Shown here one piece after another: positions 24,212 to 35,629 of a DNA stretch of 64,000 nucleotides (positions within the stretch are counted from its first letter, which is position 1; each line of letters opens with the position of its first letter). The notes beneath the pieces were generated by a model. That model saw only the letters and a program-made list of their open reading frames with translations, searched no databases and was not told where the DNA came from. The translations under genes were made by a program, and so were the position numbers. This stretch comes from Hyparrhenia diplandra. Lineage: Eukaryota; Streptophyta; Magnoliopsida; Poales; Poaceae. Location: assembly GCA_015847255.1 (NCBI GenBank), contig JADLZK010001918.1, positions 186,001 to 250,000 on the forward strand, read 5' to 3'.

Positions 24212-25158
24212 TCACAGGTCATGTGAGCGCCACGTGGCGTAAACTGGGCGCCGGCTAGGGCGATAGCATCGTCTTCTGTCTTCGCGCTCCTCCGATCTCT
24301 TCAGCAGAAGATCCATTTTTGCGGAAAGCATATCCGCCTCCCCTTCACGGTATGCATGCCTTTTTGTGTTTTGACCGGGGGCTGCGTCTTCGCCCCACCT
24401 ACGATTTGCCACCATTTTATCAATCGAGGCTGTTGCTCGTCGATGGTGAGTGATAGAAATGCGCCACCGGCAGCGGCGTCGAGGTGCCCCGCCGATATGG
24501 CCATGAGACCATTGTAGAAGTTACGGAGCACCGGCCCAGTTCTTCTCCATCCCGTGGTGCGGGCATGCGAGAATGTATTCTGCAGCCTCTCCCACGCCTC
24601 GGGATGGGTTCCATTGATGTCTGGCTGGAAATTGGCGATTCTTCCCCTCAAGGCATTGGTTTTGCCCATGGGGAAGAACTTGGCGAGGAACGCCCGTGAG
24701 CACTTGGCCGCGTCTACGGCGACTTCCTTGTCCTTGTAGAACCATCTGTTTCGCCTTCCCCACGAGGGGAGAAGGGAAACAGACGAGCCCGATGACGTGC
24801 GCCGCGACATCTTTGATGACGATAGTATCGCATAGCTCCAGGAAGTGTTGGAGATGAGCATTTGCGTCCTCGCTCGGCAGTCCACAAAATGGGTGGCACG
24901 CACCATGGTGATCGGCCCAGTCTGGCTCGAAGTTTTTGTCGCCACGTTCACCGTCGGCCCGGTGGGCATGTTGGTGGCGGCGGGAGTTGAGAAATCACGC
25001 GGCGGCGCCGGGCCATGGCTTGAGTTGCGGTTGGTGCGAGGGATGTCGGTCTGACCGTCGGGGTTCCGGCTGAAAAAGAAGCGCACGAGACCGGTTCTTC
25101 CATAGGAGTGCCTCCGGATTGGAGATGAAGTTTTTCGCAGAGGAAACCCGACATACAC
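24212..25158 (-). pseudogene. gag of element B
   Basis: The minus-strand ORF contains FFPMGKTNALRGRIANFQ, HPEAWERLQ, NFYNGL and AGGAFLSLT, hallmark segments of the gag capsid of grass gypsy elements. It starts about 150 bp from the primer site. The core (about 24430-24720) is well preserved. The flanks switch frame, and no intact zinc knuckle is seen. Structural protein of virus-like particles; probably inactive. Confidence 0.75.
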
Positions 25159-25305
25159 TATCTGTTTTCATCCACAACAGGAGAAAACATAAAAGATTAG
25201 CCTTGTATGAGCAAATGGTATCCACGCACACGTTCATATTCATAGCCGCCTATTTATTATATATTTTTTTCACAATGCCTTCCCCGCAACGGCGCTTAAA
25301 ATACT

Positions 25306-27005
25306 TGTTGGCATTTCTTAACGCAATCAAAGGAAATAGGTATAAAACCCATCCCCAATAAAAGCGTCGCCGTAAATGCGCCACGACATTCCCAAGTAAA
25401 CCACCATGTGGGTGATCCGAAATGGTACGCTAACGGATAGATCTTGCCATCCGAGATATTCATCCGCAAGCGCACGGATCTATCATTGTAGCATTTCACC
25501 CGGAAGTATTCGTGGTATCGTTATTTATATTTTCCCAAAGGAAGGCATGTGATTAATAAATTAGCATGGCATCCGAATAGAGGAACATGTGTTTGCTTAG
25601 ACCAAAATGTTCATAACAGGTGTAAGCAATAATGGTTCATGGATAGTGTGACACACACTTAAGAATCCACCAGCGAAAGGATAAAGAAAATAGATAAAGA
25701 ATAAATGAATAAATGAATAACCTAATGGAGTAGTTCTAATGTATCTAGTCGTGGCCATACAAATGAATAGTTAGGATCATATGCAAACCGATCTAAGCGT
25801 GGTTAGGTCTAGGATAATGAGGGGAGACTCCGGGGTGCCATACGCCCAATAGAAGCATTTACGAACTCCTACGTAAGAACATACGAACGTGGGGGATTTC
25901 AAAGGGACGGTCAAGGCTTGTCACGACCAAGCCGCCTACCCCCTCAAGCGTGGCATGCCCTCATATTCACAGGTGTCGTAATACCCGCACCATGCCCGCG
26001 TATTAGAGCACTACTCTTGTCCCCCGGGATGCCCCACTCGTCGAATGGACGGACTAGAACAAGAGCAAACCCGAAGGAACAACGAACCGTTATCCCACCT
26101 CTAATCAAGTTAGGCATATGATGATCGATGATGAACTGTAATGAACATGTCAAGATTATGATATGTAAACTATATGCTAGTTCATATACCAACACAAGAA
26201 CATGAACAAAACTATACTCTAGTTCATAAGTTAGGCCAAGAACATAAATATAAGACTTGCAAATAGAAGAATGCTCCATAGAGTAGATGTATTACCAAAG
26301 CACTTTCTTCTAGGAGACAAGCCCTCCTTGTAGCTCTTCTACTCCAAGTGCTAACCAAGAAAGAATAAAGAAGAAGAAAGAAGAAGAAGGAAGAAGTAGA
26401 AGAAGAGAGAGAGGTAGAGGTGGTAGAGAGAGAAATTCTTGGTTTCTTCGGACTCCAAGTGGTGTGTGTTGAGAGAGGGAGAGAGGGGGCCTACTTATAC
26501 ACTTGGAGGAGGGGCCTAAATGCTAAAATACACCAAAACCGATTCGAAAACCTTCCTTCCGTGCGCAAAACCGACCAACTAAGGGCGGAAACCCCGTTTG
26601 AAGGTGCATCGAACCGCCTCCCCGAGGTGGGCGAATCACCGCCTCGTGGAGGGTGCGGCCAACCACCATCCGGTGCGCTACACACCCACAGGCTCGGCCC
26701 GCCCGGGTCTTGGCGGGTGTCGTCTTTTCGCCCTGAAAAGTTGTGGGCCGGGCTTTGCTCGGCCCAGATTTAATGTTTTGGGTCAATTTGCTCTTGGGCT
26801 TGATTTTGCAATAATGCGCTTTCCGGAAGGCGTACTTTGGTCGACATTTTCCACTTGCTTTTGTTATAAATCTACAAAATAAAATACAAGGCACTACAAG
26901 TGGAATTTATTAGTGGTAAATGCATATGAGTATAAAAGGTTTAATTTTACTCCCTTTATGGTTATAAGTTGCGGGGGAAAAATATGTCGTTGGTTACCGT
27001 CAACA
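25306..27005 (-). repeat. Right (5') LTR of element B
   Basis: This is the promoter-side LTR for the minus-strand element and the partner of 17215-18918. Small indels distinguish the two, mostly at G/C runs and CG sites. Confidence 0.93.
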
Positions 27006-27134
27006 ATGGTGTTGTTAGAAGCTAACAGAACGTTGGGCATATTGAATAACTCCATGGTGAGAACATAGCCACCCTCTACCGAGAATCACATCCGTACCCT
27101 TTAACGCCAAAAACAAGAAGTGTTGCAGTTGAAA

Positions 27135-27830
27135 TTATTCCCGTTTATGACAAGGCTCACTTTTGGACATACATGATCCGACCTTATTTCTCCTTCTAGA
27201 GAATAAACTATCACCGGCCTTCTTGTTTGAACTTTCATGATCTTCTCGATTTGCCACATACTCGGTAGAGATAAACGAATGTGAAGCACTAGGGTCAAAC
27301 AAAACAAGTGCATTTGATGAGCTTAGTGGAACCCAACCTTGCACCACTTTCTTAGATTTGTGAATGGTAAACGGATCCACATGGTTCAACCTTCCTTGGA
27401 CATAGTTTTGTTTGACTTCTCCTACTTGGGCATGCTTCTTACGGGACTTCTGTTTTCTCTTTCGCTTCCGTTGTTGCTGACTTTGTCTCGGATTACCCTC
27501 AGTAACTTGCTCAGGTCCAATCTCACCATCATGATAACATTCTTCATTATCAACAATACTGGGTTCCATCATGGTGCTAGAAGATGACAAGAAGGGCTCT
27601 TGGGAGTTATAGTGTTGCTCTACTTCATTAGGTTGTTGGTACTGATCTTCCTCAATACCCTCATGCAAATCCAATTGATGTGACTGATATTCTGGTTGAG
27701 AATGATAAACACTACTTCTTGTAGGTTGGTGTTCCATATTTCTTCTCTTCTCTTCCATTTATCGAAGTTTGTTCTCAACTACTATTGCCTTGTCCACCAT
27801 TGTTTGGAAATCAAGCATATTCACAGGTCG
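27135..27830 (-). pseudogene. gag/protease junction of element A
   Basis: After a frameshift near 27830 the gag frame continues as FQTMVDKAIVVENKLR, followed by a stop. A basic region (KRKRKQKSRKKHAQ) and an aspartic-protease remnant ALVLFDPSASHSFIS follow. The canonical active site is D-(S/T)-G-A; here it reads D-P-S-A, so catalysis is probably lost. Downstream RT is missing. Confidence 0.7.
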
Positions 27831-28458
27831 CCATTTGTAGTTGCAACTCATCATTTAGTCCTTTCAAGAACTGCCTTTGCTTCTTAGCATCACTATCAAC
27901 CTCTTTGGGAGCATACCGTGACAATTGAGTAAACCGATCACGATACTCGCAAACTGACATGGAACCTTGCTTCAAGTTAAGGAACTCTTCATGCTTAAGC
28001 TCTATCAAACCAACAGGAATGTGATAAGATCTGAAATTCTCTCTGAACTCCTGCCAAGTGATCTGAGGGGCATCATTGGTATGTCCATACTTGAAAGATT
28101 CCCACCAGTCCTCAGCTGCACCTTGAAGTTGTCCGGAAGCACAAAGCACCTTTTGATTGTCATTACACTCGGCTATGTCAAGATGTCGCTCCACAACTCT
28201 AAGCCAGTCATCTGCTTCTAGTGGGTCACTTGCATGAGAGAATTTTGGTGGGTGTCCCATCATAAATTCACCACGCTTGCTAATAGTTGGTGCTTGCTGT
28301 TGGTTGTTCATCACATGTTGAACAAGAGTTTGCAACAGATTGAGTCTCGTGTCGTCAAAGCTTGCTCTATAGCTGAAGAATTTGTTGTTGTTGGTGGATT
28401 GGAAATGGTAGCATCCTTTTGGTCTCCTTTGCGAAGCACTTCTTCTGGTGGCAACCAT
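27811..28458 (-). CDS. gag of chromovirus-like element A
   Basis: A 215-codon ORF starts MVATRRS and contains GHPPKFSHASDPLEADDWLR, QGAAEDWWESF, TWQEFRENFRSYHIP and YAPKEVDSDAKKQRQFLKGL. These are the Retrotrans_gag landmarks in order, as in Tekay/Reina-type plant gypsy elements. It lies about 850 bp from the primer-binding site. It is probably truncated at the C-terminus by a frameshift. Its role would be the capsid of virus-like particles. Confidence 0.8.
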   Translation of the reverse strand: MVATRRSASQRRPKGCYHFQSTNNNKFFSYRASFDDTRLNLLQTLVQHVMNNQQQAPTISKRGEFMMGHPPKFSHASDPLEADDWLRVVERHLDIAECNDNQKVLCASGQLQGAAEDWWESFKYGHTNDAPQITWQEFRENFRSYHIPVGLIELKHEEFLNLKQGSMSVCEYRDRFTQLSRYAPKEVDSDAKKQRQFLKGLNDELQLQMATCEYA

Positions 28459-29312
28459 CTGTTTTCAATATGAATGCATTTGGAATCAGTCACTAGCATT
28501 CTTAAATGCAACTTCTTGAGGTGACATCATAGGATGAGAGACAAGAGAAGATCCAAACATAGAGATAGCAAACATCTTTATCTTGACTACCCCACTTAAG
28601 AAAAGATCAACTAAGGGCACAAAATGGTAGCAAGAATGATCTCATATGTGAGTTATCTATCATAATGACCTTCTGATATCAAAGAGAAACTCACTTGCAT
28701 CAGAATTCCAAGGGCATATGAAAGATATATAAGTCTACTTTCATCCATAAAAGTTTCATGATCTTTGGACATCTAGGTTTGAAGACATAGATTGATAACC
28801 ACTATTTGCTTAGATAAAGAACACACTAAAGAGACAGGAGAAACCACCCCAACTATCTATTCATTACTCCTTATGCCTTATTAGACTATCTAAATGATAT
28901 TGTAGGAAGAATCTACAACATCATTGCAATCAATCAAAGATTCCAAAACAAACAAAAGCATTATGACAACTCATCATAGCAATTGAAGTGCACAACTCAA
29001 ACATTGACTCAACTTTTGATCTATCGTTCTCTTCACATAAAGGGCAAAGATCCTAAAGCTCTTCTCTCCAGATGACGCCGGAAGGAGATAACAGTAAGAC
29101 TCTAATAGCATGTCAAGGCAAGGAGTGGAGATGGGAACAAAGTTTTCATTAAAACAAGCACCAAGGAGGAGATAAACATCAAGGATGGAGATATAGTATA
29201 GAGGAAAATACCAAGGTTTATTGAACAAGGGTGTTGAAACAATCCAAAACCTTATGGCGACCAATTTCTAGCTAGGCTTGTGTCCTACAGTCAGCATTGC
29301 TTTGATACCAAT

Positions 29313-32300
29313 TGTCATACCCGGTTTTAAGAACAAAACCAGATACACACCATATGTGAGCCTAGGAAGTCAAATCTCACATATAGTCACAATTAAAGGA
29401 AATATCAAAACATAATGCTTAATAAATAACGAACTTAATACAAAAAAGATAACCTCAAAGCGCGAACAACGGAAAGACACTCCGATCGAGGGGGATGAAG
29501 CCTCGATGCCACGAGGGACAAACCGACTAGTTGATCACAAGCCTCACTCCTTTAGAACTCTAGCAATCTTGCAACCCTCCTGGTTTAAGTTTGAAATTGC
29601 AAGGGTGAGTCCATGTCGAACTCAGCAAATATAACATGGGGTTATGAAGCTCAAAGGCTGACACTGGTTTAACTGCGGTAAACATTTTAATAAGTCACAA
29701 TTTTAGTATTAATTAAGCAAGTAGTTGTGCTTAAGCCCCAATTATTCCCACATTATAATTGAAACCAACATCTGTCATAAGTCTCCATCATCATCATCAA
29801 CGTCATCATCGCAGTCACCATCAACTTAAATCCATGTCTCAACATCATCGAGTGAAACACTATTCCTTGAGTTTTCCGGGCCGCCGTGGACCGTGAGCAC
29901 GGCCGATATATCAGTTTGATCAAACTCGCACGCAGGTGTACACTTTCATCGTGAGTCATGATTCTCAAATGCACGGGTTAGCAAGGCCCGATGCACCAAG
30001 AATCATATAAAGCCTTTCAATGGTTCTTCCAAAATGTCAAAGCCGCTAGGATTCATTTTTTTATTCGTAGGATCCAACCTGCAGCGCAGGGTTCCCACAG
30101 TCGACCTTCCCCCATTTGCGCCGCAAGAGGGTAACCCTGACAAGATAGGAAAGGTCCATTGACCGACTAAAGTCGAGCCATATAACCCCACAGGTTGTAT
30201 CGTAAGTCCCAAATTTTGCCGAAGGATAAGTCCTTATGGAGGGCCAAGAGTACCATGAAGAAGCATGAACTCTCACCCCGTGGTCCAGATTGGTAAACAC
30301 CATCTCATATAACTCATTGTGTATATATATCATAGTCATCTTCAGATCATGCTTATTACAAGTTGAGCACTAGCAAAATACTACCCATATGCAAGCATCC
30401 CCATAGGCAACAAGGTACAAGATAACAATAACTATGTTATAATCTCTAAGTTTGTCAAGGTGGACACATGCACATGAACCATGATTATAAAGTGTATAGG
30501 TAACAAGGATAGTCCCATGCTATACTTGCCTTAAACTCAGATTCCTTCTTATTTAATTCCTCAAAGAACTCTTGAGGATCCCCGGTCTTCAAATAATTCC
30601 TGATCTTCCACGAACTGGTCACCGTCTACTGGATCACCAACTTCTTCTAGGCCACCAACGTAAAACTCACCGACGGACATCATCATAAACCACCATACAA
30701 GCATCCGAGAAATCATACATGAAGCAACAATAGAACTATATTAGAACATTACACCAACAGCATGAAAACAAGATAAAAGGGTTATAAAACAAATCTACAT
30801 CTCACTACGATCATGCAGACGCGAAGATCACGAAAAACGGAGCTAGAACGTGAAAGATACGAATTAAACAAGATTTACTTTAGTAAAACAATTTAAATCA
30901 AACTTTGAATTTGAAAAGTTCAAAATGCATTTAACACCACTGCTAACGCGAAGTTTATGTCGTTATGAACCTAACGCAACTTGAACGGGTCAAAACGGAT
31001 TTAAAACGAGCAAGTTATGGCCAAAACAGGGTTTCTAGGGGCACAACTGCGAGAACCGGGGTTAGATCGTGATTAACTATAGCCGCCGGGGGCTAACTCA
31101 TAAAAAACAGACAGTGCAGGGGCTGTAATCTAATTACTTTTGAACTGGGGCAGACCTTGACGCAAAAAACAGGAAACTGCGGGGGCTTTTACGCAAAAAC
31201 AGCTAGGGCTGACCGGCTGTGTTGGATTGCGCTGGCCCTGGTCGGTGCTTGCGTGGCACTGCGTGGGCGCACGCGTGGATTCACGTGGGTGGCGACTGGG
31301 CGCCGGTTGACAGGTTGACTGGTACCTGGGATCAGATCTGGACCGTCTAGATCGGATCGGGCGTATGTGAATGGCCGGCGGGGTTTGGGTGTCCGGGCAG
31401 TTTGGGCAACGGCGGTGGGCGGCGGTGCTCGCCGACGTCAAGCCCGCGACGCTCGGGGCATCGTTTGAACACGCACGAGGCACGGGGACGTTGTAGGGGA
31501 CCTCGCGGACTCATACGCGGGGGCTCTCGACCGCGGAAGGAGACCGGAGGCGGCTGCGCGCACGCGGTGAGGCGGATCGGCCGCGGCGGCGGGCGACGGC
31601 GAGCGCGAACCGGAGCGGACGAGGAGGAGAGCGGGACGATACGGCACGGGCGTCTTGCTCACCTTTTGCTGCGAACCTCGTGATGTCGTTTCGCCGCGGA
31701 AAGCGCCACAGCGGGCGAGATCGGGCGGCGGCGCCGTGCTCGATGCGGCGGCGTTCGCCGCTAGGGTTAGGGTTTTCGGCACCCGGTGGCGGCGGCTTGG
31801 CTCTAGGGTTCCAAGGGGATGAAGAGCACGGGGGCTAGCCCTTTATAGGGACGGCCATCCTCGGGTCACGCCGCAGCGAGCCACGGACGCGAGGCGGGCG
31901 GGGTCGAGCCCGAGTCGGACTCGGCTCGAGGAAGCGGGGGCGACCCTGTTCACGGTGGGCCCCACGTGGCGGCGGATGAGGGCGCGCCGGGCTGGGCTGC
32001 CGCTGCGGGTGATGGGCCAAGGCCACAAAGGGCGGAGCAGGCCGGGCCGGCTGCTTCTGGCCTGGTTAGTTGGGCTGAAAGAAGCACCAGGTCAAAAACG
32101 AGGTAAAGGAAAAAGAAATAAAGAAAAACCTTTTCTTTTTATTTCAAAGCCAAACTCAAACCAATTTCAAGAGCTTTTGAAATCCTTTTCAAAATTTGGT
32201 CAAAACCACTCACTCAATAAATTAAATGCATCAGCATGAATGCAAGAACAATGTTGCTAAGCCTTATGATAAATTTTAATTTGACAAAAATTATTTATTT

Positions 32301-32380
32301 TCCTATTTTTCATGAGCACTAAAATCAAAATAAATCATTTTTAGCTCTATTTCCAAAGAAGCAAAATTTGGGTTGTCACA
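29313..32380 (-). repeat. Right (5') LTR of element A
   Basis: A 3068-bp LTR including a GC-rich segment (about 31100-32030) that the other LTR lacks. ORFs in that segment on both strands are compositional. Confidence 0.92.
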
Positions 32381-32385
32381 AAGGT

Positions 32386-32924
32386 GGCTCGAGAATTTTA
32401 GACAGATGAAACAGCGGCAATTGACCCTCTCTACAAAGACGACGGCAAATGTCCGAAGGATTGCACGGTGCTACGTTTTAACCTAACGATGTTGATGATG
32501 AAGGCTCGCCACGGGTGGTCGACACGAGCTTCAATGACCTGTTACGGTACCTCGGTGACACTGTTTTTACCCGCGGGGGAATAAGGTGCCCGCCAATACC
32601 TATCGGGCGAAGAAGCTGATTCGTCCGGTGGCGGCGATGAAGCTTAGGAAGTTTCATGCGTGCCCCTAACCAATCGTATTCTATACCGGGGTGACTATGC
32701 GGACTTACACAACCTGTCGCGATGCGGCGCGGAGTCGTTTCAAGAGGAATGCCGGGCCGTCGTGCCACCGATGAGGAGGGCCGTCGTTGAGGACGTTGTG
32801 CTACCTACCGGCAAATTCTTCGACTTAACAGCGACCTCGCTAGAAGCGAGGACTTATGGGAACTTAGGGACTGGAGAAACGCGCTAGACATGAAGGACTA
32901 TTTGTGGGATTACATTGATTTGTA
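32386..32924 (+). pseudogene. CACTA TNP2-type transposase fragment
   Basis: Across frames the + strand encodes KARHGWSDTSFNDLLRYLGD, then AKKLIR, MKLRKFHACP and RILYRGDYADLHNLSRCGA. These match the N-terminal part of En/Spm TNP2 (W..SF..LL..L...LP.GN..P..Y.AKK....G..YEKI.ACPN.C.LYR.EY..L..C..CG). Stops and frameshifts interrupt it. It is the continuation of the remnant at 14225-14776, split by element A. Confidence 0.75.
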
Positions 32925-33427
32925 ACCTATAGCTAGCTAAACGTGATTGATCAATCGATCGTTCGATCGAGTTTTGTAAATTGTGATGTGTGGTGGTCAC
33001 TTTTTAAACTTAATTGAATGTCCATGTTAGTTGAATGTTAAATTGTGATGCATGTTTAAGATTTATGTGAATATTCTCTTATTTTATTATTTAATATGTG
33101 GTTTAAATCATAATTTATAATTTTATAATATTTTTGAATTATTTTTTATTAATCCTGAATTAATTAACGTGGCGGGCTTTTTAACAAAGACCGCCATGGT
33201 TAATAAATTAACCATGGCGGCACGTAAAGATGCCCGCCATGGTTAATCTATTAACCATGGCGGTCTTTGTTACGTGCCCGCCACGGTTAATAGATTTTAC
33301 GTGGCGGGCATGGTGCCCGCCACGGTTAATCGAAACGATTAACCGTGACCCTAGCACCGCGGGCGACCAAATGCCCGCCACGCAAAATCTATAATGCCCG
33401 CCACCGGGTTCTGTTCTCGTAGTAGTG

Positions 33428-33640
33428 AATCTTGCATGCTACATCACTGCTATCTGTCCAGCACCCATGGTACTTAAGCCTCAGCGCATTTCGATGCCTG
33501 GTGCTGACAGCCACCATGATCCACCACGGGGATCGAGACCGCTGATCTCCATAGCAGGCTGTCACAGACTCACAGCGCACGTCTTGCCGCCGGAATCACC
33601 GATCTGTCAAGACTGCTGGTAGGAATGATACAGTGCCTGC
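33428..33640 (+). ncRNA. 21-PHAS unit D, displaced right part
   Basis: Continues unit D beyond the CACTA. CTTGCATGCTACATCACTGC parallels GGCATGCAACATCACTTTG in unit K, and GCGCACGTCTTGCCGCCGGAATC parallels the tail of unit L (63798-63821). There is no trigger site of its own. Confidence 0.6.
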
Positions 33641-33966
33641 AGAAAAACAGAGCCATGGATTTGGATAGATTCTGTATTGGTTAAAAAATAAGAAAAAACA
33701 GCCAAACAAACTTCTAAGGTGATGCTAACTTCTGGTGCTCTGGTGCTGGTGTCTTTAGCAAGTGAGGTCTCCTCTAGATGGCCCCTTGCTTAGACTTTGG
33801 TTCCGGCTTCGTATGAAAGGCTTAACCTCGGCATGCTATGTTTGGAACGACAAGGATTATAAGCTGACCCTTTCCTCCCAACCTTCTTAGGTAGTGCTAA
33901 ATCCACCAAGTACGACCACACAAGTGCCATTTGAGCCATATAGGCCAAGTTCCCAAGTACATCATG

Positions 33967-34085
33967 TTTTTTTTTTTTTTTTTTGAGGAACACGCCGTTG
34001 CGCCGCTTTTCATTAAGCAGAATAAAGTCCAAGCAAACAAAGGTCCAACGGTAACCAAACAGTTACCGATGCGGAACCTAGCAAC
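33967..34085 (-). mobile_element. 3' end of a non-LTR retroelement (LINE-like)
   Basis: An 18-base T run (33967-33984) followed by GAGGAACACGCCGTTGCGCC and TTTTCATTAAGCAGAATAAA reads, on the minus strand, like a plant LINE 3' end with a poly(A) tail. The 5' limit is not clear. Confidence 0.5.
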
Positions 34086-34431
34086 TACTGGATACACTAG
34101 TAGGGATTACATCATGAAAGATTTGCGACAAATAAACCCTCCACAAGTTGGGATTAGGCGACCTCCTCTGGAGATGATACCAAAATACTATGAAAGCTAC
34201 GTATGTTGTGCAACAGCAAAAGATGAATACCATGGCTCTGGTTCAGAGTTTGGTTGCGTGGATGAAACTAAAATAAGAGCTCACGGCGACATGACACCCG
34301 AAAGGCGTCCTACCTTGTCCTATATAACTTGTCAGGATATTATTTGAAATAATGCATATGGATTCCAGAAATTAATATTTGCAGGTCGAAAGGAAATGAA
34401 GAACATTAGATACCCTAGCTCTGTCATGCTT

Positions 34432-34439
34432 TATATAAG
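34432..34439 (+). promoter_or_regulatory. TATA box of PHAS unit E
   Basis: TATATAAG, 126 bp upstream of the site, preceded by the shared AAATGAAGAACATTAGAT motif. Confidence 0.6.
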
Positions 34440-34464
34440 CAAACGAACCACCACGTCCGAGCAA

Positions 34465-35010
34465 TGAGAACCACATACAGTCGTGCCACCTTGGCATTTC
34501 CTTGCTGTTATTTGTGATGTAGTGCCACCTTGTTAGGATATTATTTGTGATGCTTTATAGAAATGGGAGGCTATGGGAGTAGTCCACATGCAACCTTCCA
34601 CATAGCTTCACGAAACTGTGAGGTGAAGCAAGGCATGCATATATAGCAGCGAGACACACATATATAGGTGGCCCAGACTCGTCCGAACAAGGATGATGTC
34701 TGTCACAATGCTACACAACACTCAAATAATTCATCCTAGCAAATTTTTTTTCATTGCATTCATATTATCTGTATTCCAATTTTATTTTTTTCTGAAAAAT
34801 GTACTGAATGAGAGGTTTTATTACAAACCGGCAGTGTTTATTAGATATGTACTGCTCACATATACCCTTTCACAAGGGAACTGCATGGATCCTAAAGCAT
34901 ATGTGCTTAAGTTGTACCATTGTTATTTTAGCAAGGCTCTCTCGAATCCACTCCAGCGCGGCTCAGCACCCAACTCGATTCCAGCCCTATACTAATTTGT
35001 CAGCTCTGTT
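34465..35010 (+). ncRNA. 21-PHAS unit E (miR2118 site 34558-34579)
   Basis: Class-1 site TAGAAATGGGAGGCTATGGG then AG, with predicted cleavage between 34569 and 34570. A 27-codon ORF (34563-34646) starts within the site, MGGYGSSPHAT. The downstream block about 34740-34860 parallels unit H (TTCATTACAACC, AGTGTT.A.TAGA.ATGTACTGC). It heads the first copy of the 4.7-kb higher-order repeat. Confidence 0.75.
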
Positions 35011-35594
35011 GATCCGTCGCTAATGAGACACCCACCCCTACTCTGTCCAAGCCGATGCCTCCATCACCATGGCAGGCGGCGCTACGCCACCTTGTCGCCT
35101 GACCTCTCACCAAAATACTATGAAAGCCCTATCGGTGTGGAGGTGGCAATCAGACGGTGGTGTTTAGTCACATATGTGTGCGACTGTCGCGTATTAGAGT
35201 TTGCGCATACAAAGAATAGTTGTGCATAGTTAGGGAGAAGACAGAAAAACCATGAGCAACAATTGTACTAGACAGAGATACAAGGAACAATAATGACCAT
35301 CGATTCTTACAATTCAAGTTCTTTTATTAAACTCGTGATATAATGATATAATGTTAGAGGTCAAGAACACACTGCCCATCGTCTCTAATCCGGAAGCTGA
35401 TAATCTACTAATTTTTGGCTCAGTCCATCTACTAATTTAATATCCAGTGCGTTGATATCTTTAATGCATAAAGAGCTGCCATCATAAATCACTATGATAC
35501 GAATTTACTAGTAGTTTATTGTCATACTTTGCTAAGTCATCTATTGATTCAGAATTTATCATCACTTCTGATATCTTCATGTCTCAGTTCTATC

Positions 35595-35604
35595 TTTATA
35601 TATA
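35595..35604 (+). promoter_or_regulatory. TATA box of PHAS unit S
   Basis: TTTATATATA followed by CCACCCTTCACTTC; about 133 bp upstream of the site. The same arrangement precedes units U and T. Confidence 0.5.
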
Positions 35605-35629
35605 CCACCCTTCACTTCTACACTAAAGA

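Larger units (their letters stand above)
17215..27005 (-). mobile_element. Gypsy-type LTR retrotransposon B nested in A, minus strand
   Basis: LTRs are at 17215-18918 (1704 bp) and 25306-27005 (1700 bp), bounded by TGTTGGCATT...GTCAACA, with target duplication ATGGT at 17210-17214 and 27006-27010. Next to the right LTR the minus strand carries AAGCGCCGTTGCGGGGAA, close to the tRNA-Asp primer site common in grass gypsy elements. The polypurine tract (minus strand CTTGGGGGAGTT) is next to the left LTR. It has gag and protease remnants and an extra ORF, with no recognisable RT or integrase, so it is non-autonomous. A small CACTA sits inside. Confidence 0.93.
14777..32380 (-). mobile_element. Chromovirus-like Ty3/gypsy retrotransposon A, minus strand
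   Basis: LTRs are at 14777-16656 and 29313-32380 (TGTCATACCC...GTCACA), with a perfect 5-bp target duplication AAGGT at 14772-14776 and 32381-32385. A primer-binding site (minus strand TTGGTATCAAAGC, near initiator Met-tRNA) abuts the right LTR at about 29299-29312. The polypurine tract (minus strand TAAGGGGGTAGAAT) abuts the left LTR, so the element runs right to left. Without nested element B the interior is only about 2.9 kb. It keeps gag, a protease remnant and a C-terminal chromodomain-like tail but lacks reverse transcriptase, RNase H and integrase. Confidence 0.93.
13400..33427. mobile_element. CACTA transposon carrying nested gypsy elements (20 kb)
   Basis: Left end CACTACTACAGAATTG; right end TTCTGTTCTCGTAGTAGTG. 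The flanking 3-bp repeat is AAC on the left and AAT on the right (one mismatch), and paralogue comparison confirms the insertion point. Subterminal arrays of CGTGGCGGGCATT and its complement lie at 13440-13640 and 33170-33400. Without the inserted gypsy element the CACTA would be about 2.4 kb. It contains a broken transposon-associated domain and a broken TNP2 fragment, so it is non-autonomous. Confidence 0.92.
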
